Assembly (NCBI GenBank): GCA_947397865.1
Contig: CANDYM010000121.1
Span: forward strand, 21,995 to 85,994
DNA length: 64,000 nt
Source of the DNA: Polietes domitor
Taxonomy: Eukaryota > Arthropoda > Insecta > Diptera > Muscidae
Direction: 5' to 3'
The position numbers and the translations under genes are program-made. Below, piece after piece: positions 35,485 through 46,199 of this stretch; position 1 is the stretch's first letter; each line of letters begins with the position of its first letter. Under the pieces are notes generated by a model that had not been told where the DNA came from, searched no databases, and saw only the letters and a list, made by a program, of their open reading frames with translations.

Positions 35485-36420
35485 AAGGGTGATTTTTTAA
35501 GAGCTTGATAACTTTTTTTTTTAAAAAAAACGCATAAAATTTGCAAAATCTCATCGGTTCTTTATTTGAAACGTTAGATTGGTCCATGACATTTAATTTT
35601 TGAAGATAATTTCATTTAAATGTTGACCGCGGCTGCGTCTTAGGTGGTCCATTCGGAAAGTCCAATTTTGGGCAACTTTTTCGAGCATTTCGGCCGGAAT
35701 AGCCCGAATTTCTTCGGAAATGTTGTCTTCCAAAGCTGGAATAGTTGCTGGCTTATTTCTGTAGACTTTAGACTTGACGTAGCCCCACAAAAAATAGTCT
35801 AAAGGCGTCAAATCGCATGATCTTGGTGGCCAACTTACAGGTCCATTTCTTGAGATGAATTGTTCTCCGAAGTTTTCCCTCAAAATGGCCATAGAATCGC
35901 GAGCTGTGTGGCATGTAGCGCCATCTTGTTGAAACCACATGTCAACCAAGTTCAGTTCTTCCATTTTGGGCAAAAAAAAGTTGGATATCATCTCACGGTA
36001 GCGCTCACCATTCACAGTTACGTTACGATTCGCATCATCTTTGAAGAAGTACGGTCCAATGATGCCACCAGCCCATAAACCGCACCAAACTGTGACTTTT
36101 TCTGGATGCATTGGTAGCTCTTGCAATGCTTCTGGCTGATATTCACTCCAAAATCGACAATTCTGCCTATTTACGTACCCATTGAGCCAAAAATGAGCTT
36201 CGTCGCTGAACACAATTTCTTTCTTTCTGAACTTTCTTAACAGAGCACGCATTTTGATAATAAAATTCAATGATTTGCAAGCGTTGCTCGTTAGTAAGTC
36301 TATTCATGATGAAATGTCAAAGCATACTGAGCATCTTTCTCTTTGACACCATGTCTGAAATCCCACGTGATCTGTCAAATACTAATGCATGAAAATCCTA
36401 ACCTCAAAAAAATCACTCTT
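35485..36420 (-). mobile_element. 936-bp DD41D mariner deletion derivative (catalytic type), copy 1
   Basis: It has the same terminal sequences as the 619-bp class and is flanked by TA (35483-35484, 36421-36422). It retains the first ~24 codons of the transposase, then lacks the DNA-binding region, joining directly to the catalytic part. It lies 137 bp from the 619-bp copy in the same orientation. Confidence 0.9.
35593..36252 (-). CDS. Mariner transposase catalytic domain (DD41D), lacking the DNA-binding domain
   Basis: The open frame extends to about 36270, but the first ATG is at 36252 (MRALLRKFRKK...), giving 219 codons. Motifs in order: FSDEAHFWLNG (first D), KVTVWCGLWAGGIIGPYFF, WFQQDGATCHTA (second D), and SCDLTPLDYFLWGYVKSKVY (third D in PLD). 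Second and third D are separated by 41 residues, the spacing of rosa-type mariners. It ends in RSRGQHLNEIIFKN. The original start codon (36306-36308) is out of frame with this part because of the deletion. The catalytic triad is intact, but without the helix-turn-helix region specific end binding is unlikely. Confidence 0.8.
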   Translation of the reverse strand: MRALLRKFRKKEIVFSDEAHFWLNGYVNRQNCRFWSEYQPEALQELPMHPEKVTVWCGLWAGGIIGPYFFKDDANRNVTVNGERYREMISNFFLPKMEELNLVDMWFQQDGATCHTARDSMAILRENFGEQFISRNGPVSWPPRSCDLTPLDYFLWGYVKSKVYRNKPATIPALEDNISEEIRAIPAEMLEKVAQNWTFRMDHLRRSRGQHLNEIIFKN

Positions 36421-36690
36421 TATATTTTCAAAAAGCTTAACTACCATACATATTGGTAGATAGTGATAGACAGTAGTGATGGATTGATAGACAGTTGGTT
36501 GTATTTCCATTCTATTTTAATTCCAAAAGTACAAATTTTAACTTCATGATGTTCTGTTTGTTCTGCAGTTCCCCGGCATCCATTATATTGTGCATTATTT
36601 ATTGAATTTATCGGTATTTGTCCCTCTGGTATTTCTGAACTTTCGATAGAATTTGATGCAGCAACCAAACGCTTATCCGTTGTTACATGT

Positions 36691-37273
36691 TTTTTTATAT
36701 CATGTCACGTAGTTATCCTTTTGCCATATTTTCCATTCCATCATGGTGCCTTTAAGGCAAAACCCTGTAATTTCAAGAAAAACCGATTAAACCTGAGTAA
36801 TTCCGCATAACCGATACAAAGGCTGTGTCCGCGCACAGACATACATATTGACGAGTACTAACAACTTTAGCACATCAGTGCACAGGAGCCAATGTGATTT
36901 ACAATCGACATAAACATCATATACAGTGGAAATGACACTCATTTCAGTGGAAATTAATGCAAGTGAAATGAATTAAATCCAGTTCTGCTTTTTGCTCGAA
37001 TCAAAAGAATTTATACCTGGCGAATTGCGTGGTTTTTCTGTTGATTATTTGGAATGTTTCGTTTTTCTTTGGATTTCCCAGGATTATTGTGGTTATTATT
37101 ACAATTTAAACATTTATGAACGAAATGTGAAAACACTTAGCCTTCAGTCACTGATTGACTGAATTGTTAATGTGAGAAACACTAACACTCTGTCAAGTAT
37201 CACCTCCCATTGCACAATGTTGTTCCGTCTGTTCTCAGAAACCAACTTAACAACAGAGGCGTTGTTTAAACAC
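36691..37273. other. No feature recognised
   Basis: Anonymous sequence; stops in all frames; no element ends. Confidence 0.35.
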
Positions 37274-39108
37274 AAAACAAGTAAGAAAAGCCTAAAGTCG
37301 GACGGGGCCGACTATATGATACCCTACACTTTCCAACCAATTATAATTCAATTCAGTGAAAAGGTGAAATTGGGGAGGACTTTAGTACGAGTCTTATATC
37401 ATGGACCCACTTCTACGATAGATGTTTTAGTGTAAATATGAGATGATTTGCCGAATTTGAAGAAAATCGGTTAAAATATGTGATTTCTAGAGTTGAAAAA
37501 GTCAATTCGGGAGCGACATTTATAATAGAGATATATCTAAATCTGAACCGAATTGGCCCACTTTCACCATTGATCTTTCTAGTTGAAATATAAGATGTTG
37601 TGCCAAATTTCGTATGTAGTTTCTAGAGCGGAAAAGGTCGAATCGGAAGCAACATTTTTAAGCGAGCTATATAAAAAGCTGAACCGGTCTGATCCACTTT
37701 CACAACAGATATATCTAGTTGAAATATAAGGCGTTTTGCCAAATAAAAAAAAGAAAGAACCACTTTCTATCCGAATACAATTCAATTCGGTAAAAAAGTG
37801 AAAACGGGAAGGATTTTTGTATCCTGTAAATGTATGTGTTTGACAAAATAATTTTAAATCGGAAAGGATGGAGTATATTGAAACATGGAACGAAATATGT
37901 GAAATATAATATGTATAGTTTGGCCAAAATCGGTTAAACATTTGGGAGCAACATTTGTATTGGTGCTATATCTAGATCTGAACCGATCTTACCCACTTTC
38001 ACCATATGTGTTTTTAGTTGGATTATAAGATGTTGTGCCAATTTTAAAGAAAATCGGGTACAATATGTTGTTTTTAGTGCGGAAAATGTCAAATCGGGTG
38101 GGACATTTGTGTGGGGGCTATATCTAAATCTGAACCGATCTTACCCACTTTCAGCATAGGTGTTTGTAGTTGGATTATAAAATGTTGTGTCCAATTTAAA
38201 GAAAATCGGGTACAATATGTGGTTTCTAGAGCGGAAAATGTCAAATCGGGAGCGAGATTTGTATGGGGGTTATATCTAAATTTGGACCGATTTGCTCCAC
38301 AAAACTTAGTTGTGCCAATTTTTGTTAACTATTTTCGGACTATAATTGCGACCTGTAATTTGATTACAACAATAGATGGACAGACAGACGGACAGGCGGA
38401 CATTGTTAAATCGACTCAGAAAGTGATTCTAAGTCGATCGGTATACTTAACAATGGGTCTATCTCGCTTCCTTTTGGGTGTTACAAACAAATGCACAAAG
38501 ACATAATACTCTCGTGGAGTGTATAAAAATCGGTGAAAATACGTGGATTGTAGAGCAGTCAAAAGTCAAATTGGGAGCAAAATTTGTATGGGAGCTACAT
38601 ATACATCTGAACCGATCTGACCCATTTTAACCATAGGCGTTTCTAGTTGAAAAAAAAAGATGACCTACCAAATTTGAAGAAGATCTATTCAAAAATGTGG
38701 TCTCTGGAGCAGAAAAAGTCAAATTGGGAGCGAAATTTGTATGAGAGCTATATAAAAATCTGAACCGATCTGACCCATTTTAACCATAGGTGTTTCTAGT
38801 TGAAATATAACTATATTTGAAGAAAATCTGTTAAAATATGTGGTATCTAGAGTGAAAAGAGTCAAATCGGGAGTGAAATTCGTATGGGGGCTATATCTAA
38901 ATCTGAACCGATTTTCTTCAAATTAAATAGCGTTCGTCCTTATCCAAAAAACTTCATTGCCCAAAGTATCATTTGATTCTGACTAAAATTGCGACGGACG
39001 GACGGACATATCTAAATCGACTCAATGGGTCTATCCCGTTGTAGGTGTTACAAACAAATGCACAAAGACATTATACCCTGTGGTGTAGGGTATAAACAGG
39101 GGCAAACA
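37274..39108 (-). mobile_element. Family A element with a second family A element nested in it
   Basis: The outer copy starts AAACAAGTAAGAAAAGCC with the AGTCGGACGGGGCCGACT hairpin and ends CCCTGTGGTGTAGGGTATAAA. The inner copy (about 37742-38530) has lost its own left terminus but ends CTCTCGTGGAGTGTATAAAAA. The outer core resumes right after it ('cggtgaaaatacgtgg'). Confidence 0.7.
37742..38530 (-). mobile_element. Inner family A element, left-truncated
   Basis: Begins in the 'ccactttctatccgaataca' segment without hairpin or CAAGTAAGG. It contains three monomers (about 38000-38290), a short ACAGACGGAC run near 38380-38400, and a normal right edge. Confidence 0.65.
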
Positions 39109-39695
39109 ATGTTTTTCTACCTCAGGGCAATTTGTTAATAAATTATTGCCATTAATCGACAATGTTTGGAGCAATACATTTTTTGCTGTGCATTACAAAT
39201 ATTAAACTCTGCATTTATGTCTGTGAAACAGGGATGGGTATTATAAATTGGTTCCGTGAAGAGTGTGTGTAAGTACTCAATACAATGATCTGAGTCATTT
39301 TAAGAAATATCCAACTCTGTGCTTCAATCTAAAGGTTGTTATCAAAGTAAAGTAAATTTCGGCTCAAACGATTTTTCCACGACGAACTGACAGCTACAGA
39401 ATATTAAGCATTATACATCTATAGGAGTATCTGCAGTGATAGAGGGCCATATACCCAACAATATTTTGTTAGGTTCGTGACAACTTCAATAATCTCTAAG
39501 TAATTTATATATTACCAGATTAAACCAAATATGATTATTGTAAATATCTTATATATATTGGTATTTTTTGACAATGGATCGAATTCGATGATAAACTTTC
39601 AAACATGAAATATATATTTTCCACAGTACTCGTAAATGCATAAAAAAGTGGTTATGTGTGTGTACGTCATTTAATTTAAGAGATATCTGAGTTAC
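39109..39695. other. No feature recognised
   Basis: AT-rich anonymous sequence without supported frames. Confidence 0.35.
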
Positions 39696-39696
39696 A

Positions 39697-39892
39697 AGGA
39701 AAAATATATTTTTCTAAAAAAATCAAATTTTTGGTAGTTATTTTTCCCGTTATGGGAATCGTGGGATTTTTAAATGACGTGTTACTTATGAAAACTATTT
39801 TTTGTGATATATCATATAAAAATTCCATAATTCCCAAAACAGGGAAAATACATCTCAAAAATTTGATTTTTTTGGAAAATAACATTTCTCAA
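39697..39892. repeat. Imperfect foldback (arms of about 80 bp)
   Basis: 'tctaaaaaaatcaaattttt' on the left pairs with 'aaaaatttgatttttttgga' on the right, and 'tttttcccgttatgggaat' with 'attcccaaaacagggaaaa'. The 69-codon minus frame here is a by-product. Probably an old palindromic MITE; the ends are not clear. Confidence 0.7.
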
Positions 39893-40511
39893 CTGTGTCC
39901 GTAGATAAAATTAACTTTTTGCTTTTGAAATCGGTGCCTTGGGTGAGAATTAATTGTCATAATAATTTTTTTTTTTTGAGAAATCGATATATTCTCGTGA
40001 TCCGGCTGAGCGAATTATTGTAGTTATCTATTTATCTACATGAAATCCTCTCCAAAATGAGTATACTTTTGAATATATCTTAATGAAGGTAGGTAGGTAA
40101 GTGGTATTAAATACAAAGTCTGATGAAATACAAGGAAATATAAAGAAATATTACCGTTAAAATGAAATAATTGCCCTAAAAGCCAAAGTTTCCATCCAAT
40201 CTCAATGAAATTTTGCACATATCACTTTTTTGCAATTTAACTATATGATGTAAAAATTTGAACAATTTTAGTTTTTGATATATGAGTCCCAAGCGGGGTG
40301 TTCGCTGGTGGTGACAAATCTTTTTATAAATATGCAGCAGAAAAATACGCGTTTTATAAAAAAGTTATACCATATAAGGACAGAATATGGGCTTTAATAA
40401 AATATAACTGGCGATAAGTAGGGTATCATTACATTGCGTAGAATCTGAGCAAACTGAGATATCATAAATAAAATTTGGAAATATGTAGAAAATTCCCAAA
40501 GTGGGAAAAAT
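39893..40511. other. No feature recognised
   Basis: Contains a T-homopolymer near 39967-39978. Nothing else supported. Confidence 0.35.
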
Positions 40512-40815
40512 TTGGTTTGTCAGACGGGGCCGACTATAGGATACCCTAAATTTTCTACACTATTAAAATTCAATTCGGTAAAAAAATTAAATGGGAAGAG
40601 CTTTTGTATGGGCCCTATATCATGGTCGCACTTTTACCATTTCTAGAGAGGAAAAAGTCAAATCGTGAACGCCATTTTTATGGGAGCTATATATAAATCT
40701 AAATCGACATGGGTGAGATGTTTACCAAAGACTTTTTAGTGTAAATATGATATGTTGTGTCAAATTTGAAGAAAGTCGGTTAACGTCTGTGGTTTCTAAA
40801 GCGCACACTGGTCCC
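40512..40815 (-). mobile_element. Degenerate family A 3'-side fragment
   Basis: 'cagacggggccgactatagg', 'aaattcaattcggtaaaaaa' and two mutated core monomers. The terminal CAAGTAAGG and the head are missing. Confidence 0.6.
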
Positions 40816-41699
40816 AAATCCATTTTTATGACATAAAATCGAAAAATAAATATACAATCTTGTAATTTTGCACATTTGCTAGACATAACACCGATCGAAC
40901 CACTCCCGCTATCACCTCCCATATATACTCAATATATAAGCAACATAATTATCACCCAGGGTAACCAAAACCAGAATTTTATGAAAGCTTAAAAGAATGA
41001 AGCTAAGTTCGCTTTGACGAAATGTGTTTTTCTGAGCAATATTACAACTGCAGTTTAAATAATTATTTCAGGAAATAATATAAAATGTCTACAAGTGTAC
41101 AGAAAAGTGAATGGTGCCATTTTAAAGGTACTTACAATACCTTTAAAATAAGGCCTTGATGGGTCCCACACACAAAATTAAAATTCAGTGATATCATCAA
41201 ATATGTGTACTATGTCTAATCGAAAATTGTGCTAAAATAAAGTGGTTATGTCGGAGTTTGCCGAAAAATGCTGACGAGATATTAATTCCACCATAAACTA
41301 CACACTCAGACGAACACTTTCACATTTACTTTTTAAGTCAAGTTGAGTCCTACATATAACCTTTGGTCCACGACATTTTTAGGTATGCTCACTACGAATC
41401 CCAAAATTACAACACATAAGAAAACTGGCAAGTATACAGTAATCACAAAATGTTAAATATAATTTCTCAACTACTTACGCCTTAATTTTAAATATTTTGT
41501 ATAACTGCTTTAGACACGAATTAATTCCACTTATTTCAAAGGTAATTTTTAAATACCTCTCAAGTTTGCGGTGTTGCCACCTAGTTTTCTCTAATACATT
41601 TTCCTGATTGCTTGAATTGTTGCCATTAAGAAAATATATACACATTTAGCAATTTCCAATTTATTTTTTTTATTGAATTTCTGCCAAAAAATAAGGACC
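40816..41699. other. No gene; one short perfect hairpin
   Basis: ATTTTAAAGGTA (41119-41130) pairs with TACCTTTAAAAT (41138-41149) across 7 nt. The rest is anonymous. Confidence 0.4.
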
Positions 41700-42148
41700 C
41701 TAGTGGAGCGGTTAAATTTAAACCGGGAGCGGCATTAGTATGGGAGATATATAAATCTGAACCATTTTCACTAGAGATGTTTCTAGTTGAAATATGAGGT
41801 GTTGTGACAAATTTGAAGACAATCGGTTAAAATATGTGGTTTCTGGAGCAGAAAATGTCCAATCGGGAGCGACATTTGTACAGGGGCTATGTCTAAATCT
41901 GAACCGATTTGCTTTAAATTAAACAGCGTTCGTCATTGACTTGCCAAACATACTTGTGCCAATTTTTGTTACTATCGGGCAATAATTGCGACCAATACTT
42001 TGATTACAAGAATAGATGGACAGACAGACGGACATGGCCAAATCGATTCGAAAAGTGATTCTAAGTCGATCGGTATAATAAACATCTATCTCGCTTCGTT
42101 TTAGGTATTACAAACAACATTTATACCTACCCTGTGGTGTAGGTATAA
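41700..42148 (-). mobile_element. Family A 5'-side fragment
   Basis: Two core monomers, the ATAGATGGACAGACAGACGG run (about 42012-42033), and a worn head 'tattacaaacaacatttata...ccctgtggtgtagg'. The 3' half is missing. Confidence 0.65.
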
Positions 42149-42159
42149 ATATTGAAAAA

Positions 42160-43068
42160 AAAACAAGTAAGGAAAGGCTAAAGTCGGACGGAGCCGATTA
42201 TATGATACACTCCACTTTCAATTACAATTCAATATGGTGAAAAAGTTAAATCGGGAAGAATTTTTGTATCCTGTAAATGTATGTGTTTGACAAAAAATAT
42301 TAAATCGGAACGGATATTGAAAGTGGGTGGCACGATGTGACCCGCCATATCACCATATATGATTATAGGTGAAATATAATATGTAAAGTTTGGCCAAAAT
42401 CGGTTAAATATTTGGGAGCAACATTTGTATTAGAGCTATGTCTAAATCTGAACCGATCATACCCACTTTCATCATAGGTTTTTTTAGTTGGTTTAAAAGA
42501 TGTTGTGCCAAATTTTAAGAAAATTGGGTACAATATGTGGTTTCTGGAGCGGAAAAAATCAACTCGGGGCGACATTTGTATGGAGGGTATATCTAAATCT
42601 GAACCGATCTAACCCGCTTTCGCAACAAGTGTTTCAATTTAGATTATAAGGTGTTGAGCCAAATTTGAAGGAAATCGGGAACTATATGTGCTTTATAGAC
42701 GGGAAAAAGTGAAATCGGAAGCGACGTTTTTATGGGCGCCATACATATATAGCGCCCATACAAATTTCGCTCACGATTTGACTTTTTCCGCCCTCACGAA
42801 TTTCTTCAAATTGAGCATAACACGTTACACTTGAACCATAGGAACCTATTGTGAAAGTGGGTCACTTCATTCCATGGTTGGATATATCCTGATACTAATA
42901 TTGTTCTCGATTTGACAAATTGGGTCAGGTCATATTATCCTATGATTAGGAAACATACAAAAATCCTTTCCGTTTTCACTTTTTTCCGAATTGAGTTGTA
43001 TTCGGATAGAAAGTGGAGTGTATCATAAAGTCGGCCCGCCCGACTTTAGCCTTTCCTTACTTGTTTTT
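42160..43068. mobile_element. Family A element with two 3' ends in inverse orientation
   Basis: The left edge AAACAAGTAAGGAAAGGC with GTCGGACGGAGCCGA and the right edge CCGACTTTAGCCTTTCCTTACTTGTTTTT are both the family 3' terminus. Core monomers switch from minus to plus orientation at about 42730-42765, around 'tatgggcgccat...agcgcccata', a small inverted repeat. No 5' head is present. It could be a palindromic rearranged element or two truncated copies joined. Confidence 0.75.
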
Positions 43069-43880
43069 CAGTTTAAATATCCTTTAACCTTTTATGCTTT
43101 TGTTTGTTGCCGAGAACATTTCTCAGTTTAGTTTATGTCTTCCGTATTTAAAGGAACTATTTGTTTTTGTGTGTGATACATTTTTGAAAATAAATTATAT
43201 TACTTGGACACATACACCTACCATATTGTCCCCATTGACACACAGCAGGATTTTGTTAGTAATTCATTTTACACGCAAACGTACAGACGTGCTGCTAGTC
43301 GGAACAAGCTGTAACAGGCTCTAGAGGAGGATTTTTGGGTAGAAAGCAACATACGTAGTATGACAGTAACAAAATTTGGCTTCATGAAAATGTCGTCAGA
43401 GAATTATTATGATTCGATATTATGCCCATACTATTCATAACTCCAAAAATTATATGTTGTTGATTTCTTATTGTCTATGGCTTGTAAGCTCCATGTGGCT
43501 GTATAGGATGATAGACTGACCTCCCTGTCGGGTATTTCGTTAACATTTAATAAAAAGTATGCATATTTGTCTGCCATGTGCATACAAATGGGTCATATTG
43601 GCGACTTTCAAATTATCCTAATCACCATTCTTAAATAATTATCATAATTCTTTAAGGATTCTTCCTTTCCCCGATAACAAAAGCCAACAGATGAAGCGGC
43701 CACATGCCACAATATGTCAATGCGTAGTTCAAGGATGAGCGCCAATGAAAACAAACACCAACACATAGTGTACGATTTTATTATGTACATTAGTTATCTT
43801 CCCCGTTCCCCGATGATCCATTCATCGTACGAAGTAATTAACATTTTTCCAATTTGCAAAAATTACAATTATGTTGGCAG
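43069..43880. other. Non-repetitive stretch upstream of a candidate terminal exon
   Basis: No element ends seen. If the exon at 43881 is real this is 3' intron sequence. A pyrimidine-containing tract and TTGGCAG precede 43881. The 90-codon frame at 43714-43986 is in a different frame from the favoured exon reading. Confidence 0.4.
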
Positions 43881-44002
43881 CCGGAGAAGAGCCGGAGTAC
43901 AAACGGAAGTCCTTTTATGCCAACAGCAAGTTCTCGGAAAAGGTTCACAAACACTCCTGTGCCTACATGAATTCTGTTCGCCTTAGGGATGCCCATGTGT
44001 AA
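43881..44002 (+). CDS. Candidate terminal coding exon of an unidentified host gene
   Basis: Following an acceptor-like TTGGCAG, the sequence encodes (frame offset 2) GEEPEYKRKSFYANSKFSEK then VHKHSCAYMNSVRLRDAHV and a TAA stop. About 25 of 40 codons end in G or C, against a strongly AT-rich background, which is typical of conserved fly coding sequence. AATAAA follows at 44052-44057. The residues are basic and polar with no membrane segment or known motif; I do not recognise the protein. An alternative is a 43-codon small ORF from ATG 43871, in the same frame. Upstream exons were not found in this window. Confidence 0.5.
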
Positions 44003-44051
44003 TATCGTGATATATCATGATGGCACAAACACTTGATGCTATTCTTCGAAA

Positions 44052-44057
44052 AATAAA
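44052..44057 (+). promoter_or_regulatory. Candidate polyadenylation signal AATAAA
   Basis: It lies 50 bp after the TAA of the candidate terminal exon. Such hexamers are frequent in AT-rich DNA, so support comes only from its position. Confidence 0.4.
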
Positions 44058-44152
44058 ATATTAGAACTAGGCCATTAGCATATACATAGTACATTCGGGT
44101 TCGAATGATAACACTATGCAACACAAAATTTTGTGTCCAGGATCTAAAAGTT

Positions 44153-45030
44153 TATTATATCCTCCACCAGATTATTGTGTCTTTATGCATTTGTAAAAGG
44201 AAAGGAGATAGACCGATCTAGGACGGCCGCTTGAAGTTAATTGGTTCAGATTTATATATAGCTTCTATATAAATGTCGCTCACGATTTGCTGTAGAAACC
44301 ACATTTCTTATGGTGAAAATGGACCAAATCGATTCAGATTTTTATATAGCTCCCATACAAATGTCGCTCGCGATTTGACTTTTTCCGCTCTAGGAACTAT
44401 ATATTTTAAAAGATTTTCTTTAAATTTGTCATAGAAAAATCTTTGGTGAAAGTTGGTCAAACTTTCATTTTTATTTTCAGGTTTATGTTAGACATTTGCA
44501 AAATGGACGCTATATGTTCGAAAAAACGGGAAACATTAAAAACTTACTTCCAAAGTAGTGAAAGTGAAAATTTACGTGTAAATTTTTCGAGAAAAGATCG
44601 ACCTTCAGTTCATCCATCATGAAGCTCATTTTCATCTCGATGGCTACGTCAATAAGCAAAATTGCCGCATATGGGGTACAGAGAACCCACATGTGACTAT
44701 TGAAAAGTTAATGAATCCACAACGAGTCACAGTTTGATGTAGATTTTGGGCTTTACTGAAAAATTTGGTTGATCGGATGAGGTACTGCCGATCCAGTCGT
44801 GGTAGTCATATAAATGATATTGTGTTCCATTCTTAAATGACAAAGTTCAACCTTTCCAATAAAACCAGAAATTTTAAAAAATAATCAGTAGTTCTTTATA
44901 GCCGATTCTAATTTAAAGTTTGACTTTTGTACTCTAGAATTCACACACTCTTACAAATTTTCATTTCATTTTGTTCACCGAATTGAATTTTATTGGGGTA
45001 GTAACTGGGGGTATTATATAGTAGACGAAT
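44153..45030 (+). mobile_element. Worn family A element containing a mariner remnant
   Basis: The head 'tcctccaccagattattgtg' and core monomers run to about 44465. The 3' part resumes after about 44885 ('tttgacttttgtactctaga', 'caccgaattgaattttattg', 'gggggtattatatagt'). The hairpin is degraded. Confidence 0.55.
44510..44885 (+). pseudogene. Decayed mariner transposase, third lineage, internally deleted
   Basis: It reads 'EAHFHLDGYVNKQNCRIWGT', 'ENPHVTIEKLMNPQRVTV', then a TGA (44735-44737) where relatives have W. The D before E is H here (HHEAHF against SDEAHF), so the first catalytic residue is lost. After 'CRFWA' the sequence jumps to the C-terminus RMRYCRSSRGSHINDIVFHS with a natural TAA (44833-44835), so the rest of the catalytic domain is deleted. 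It is homologous to, but clearly distinct from, the young copies. Confidence 0.75.
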
Positions 45031-46199
45031 AGGGCAGGCCCTGGGACTGAAACCAATCCTTAGCAAAAGCAGTAGTTGGGTAGGGAATCCAAATCATAAC
45101 ACTATGGATGATTACAAAATAAATCGACACAAAAACGACCTTTTAGGATCCGACCCCTTTTGATTTATATAAAATGTGAAAGTAGAGTGGATTATAAAAA
45201 ATTAATTAAAAAACTGGCTTGCTCAATTTAATTTTTAATAAACAAACAAGTAAAAAGGGAGAGTATTAGTTCTGCCGGGCCGAACCTTATATACCCTCCA
45301 CCTTGGATTTCTTTCCCCATCGGTTGTCGATTTTACGTAGAAGTACAGTAACATTACAGGAAAATTTTACATTTTTTAAATATAGCCAAACCAAAGCAAC
45401 TAAAAATATTAAAAAATTATTTTTATAAATAAATACAAAATTTTAAACTACGCTTATAAGGAAAGCCAATCAATATGTTTGTACTATATATACCGAAATA
45501 ATACTTCAAGTCAGTTCAAAAAGTATATATAAGGCAATCTGCAAAAATGTTTAAATACCCTAAATATTGGATCGTGGTGCATTTTCAGAAATTGGCTAGT
45601 TGTTTTTGGCTAATTATGTTTTATGGGTGTAGATCTGTCGGGATTGAAGGTGGTGGAAATGGGCAAATGTTCCCTCTGACAATACTAATACTTTATAGCA
45701 TTTCAGCCTTTGTTTTCAATATGTCTGCTTATATTAACTTGATGTTTTGAATGCGCAGCCCTTATTGCAATAAAGCGCACCATAAAGTGATTTTTATTTG
45801 TAGGTGGAGAAATGGGTCAAAAAGGATTAAAAATAGTACCTATCAAACGACAACAGCTAAAAACACAAAATTCGTCCTCTTATTTGAGTAGATACATAAA
45901 TACAAGTATTTTCCCCAAATTTGTACTTTTAAGGAGTAAAATAGTAATAGAGGGATAAAAATGGTACCAACCAAACGGATGCACCTATAATATTGAAACT
46001 CGGCGTATACATTCATCTGATTTCGTGGACACATAAAATGAAGGGATTTTTTTCGCAAATTCGTACTTTTAGGTGGTAAAATGGGAAAGGGTATACAAAT
46101 TTTACCACACAAATGGCCGCAGATATAATCATGAAATTCGGTGTATATTCATCTGACTGTGTAGACGCGAAGCAAAAATGAACTTTTCGAAATTTGTAC

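Larger units (their letters stand above)
34574..36690 (-). mobile_element. Family B element (minus) carrying two mariner derivatives
   Basis: The 3' end at left (GAACAAGTAAAAACAGAGTTCG, hairpin TTCGACCGGGCCGAA, ATATACCCTCCACC) leads into the B arm, which is matched by 59150-59450. The arm is interrupted at 34729-35347 and again at 35485-36420. In 59240-59260 the first site is unoccupied ('aaaacaatTAcaaatatt'). Confidence 0.75.

Noticed and set aside
35860..36078. Plus-strand 72-codon frame (also 47962-48180)
   Set aside because: Antisense shadow of the mariner catalytic domain, duplicated only because the element is duplicated.
36253..36270. Upstream start for the catalytic mariner frame
   Set aside because: The longest frame would begin at a TTG codon, not ATG. 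The first true ATG is at 36252 (and 48354 in the second copy), so the start was moved.
43714..43986. 90-codon frame overlapping the candidate exon
   Set aside because: It is in a different frame from the one with GC-rich third positions and ends without the TAA/AATAAA context; the shorter exon reading is preferred.
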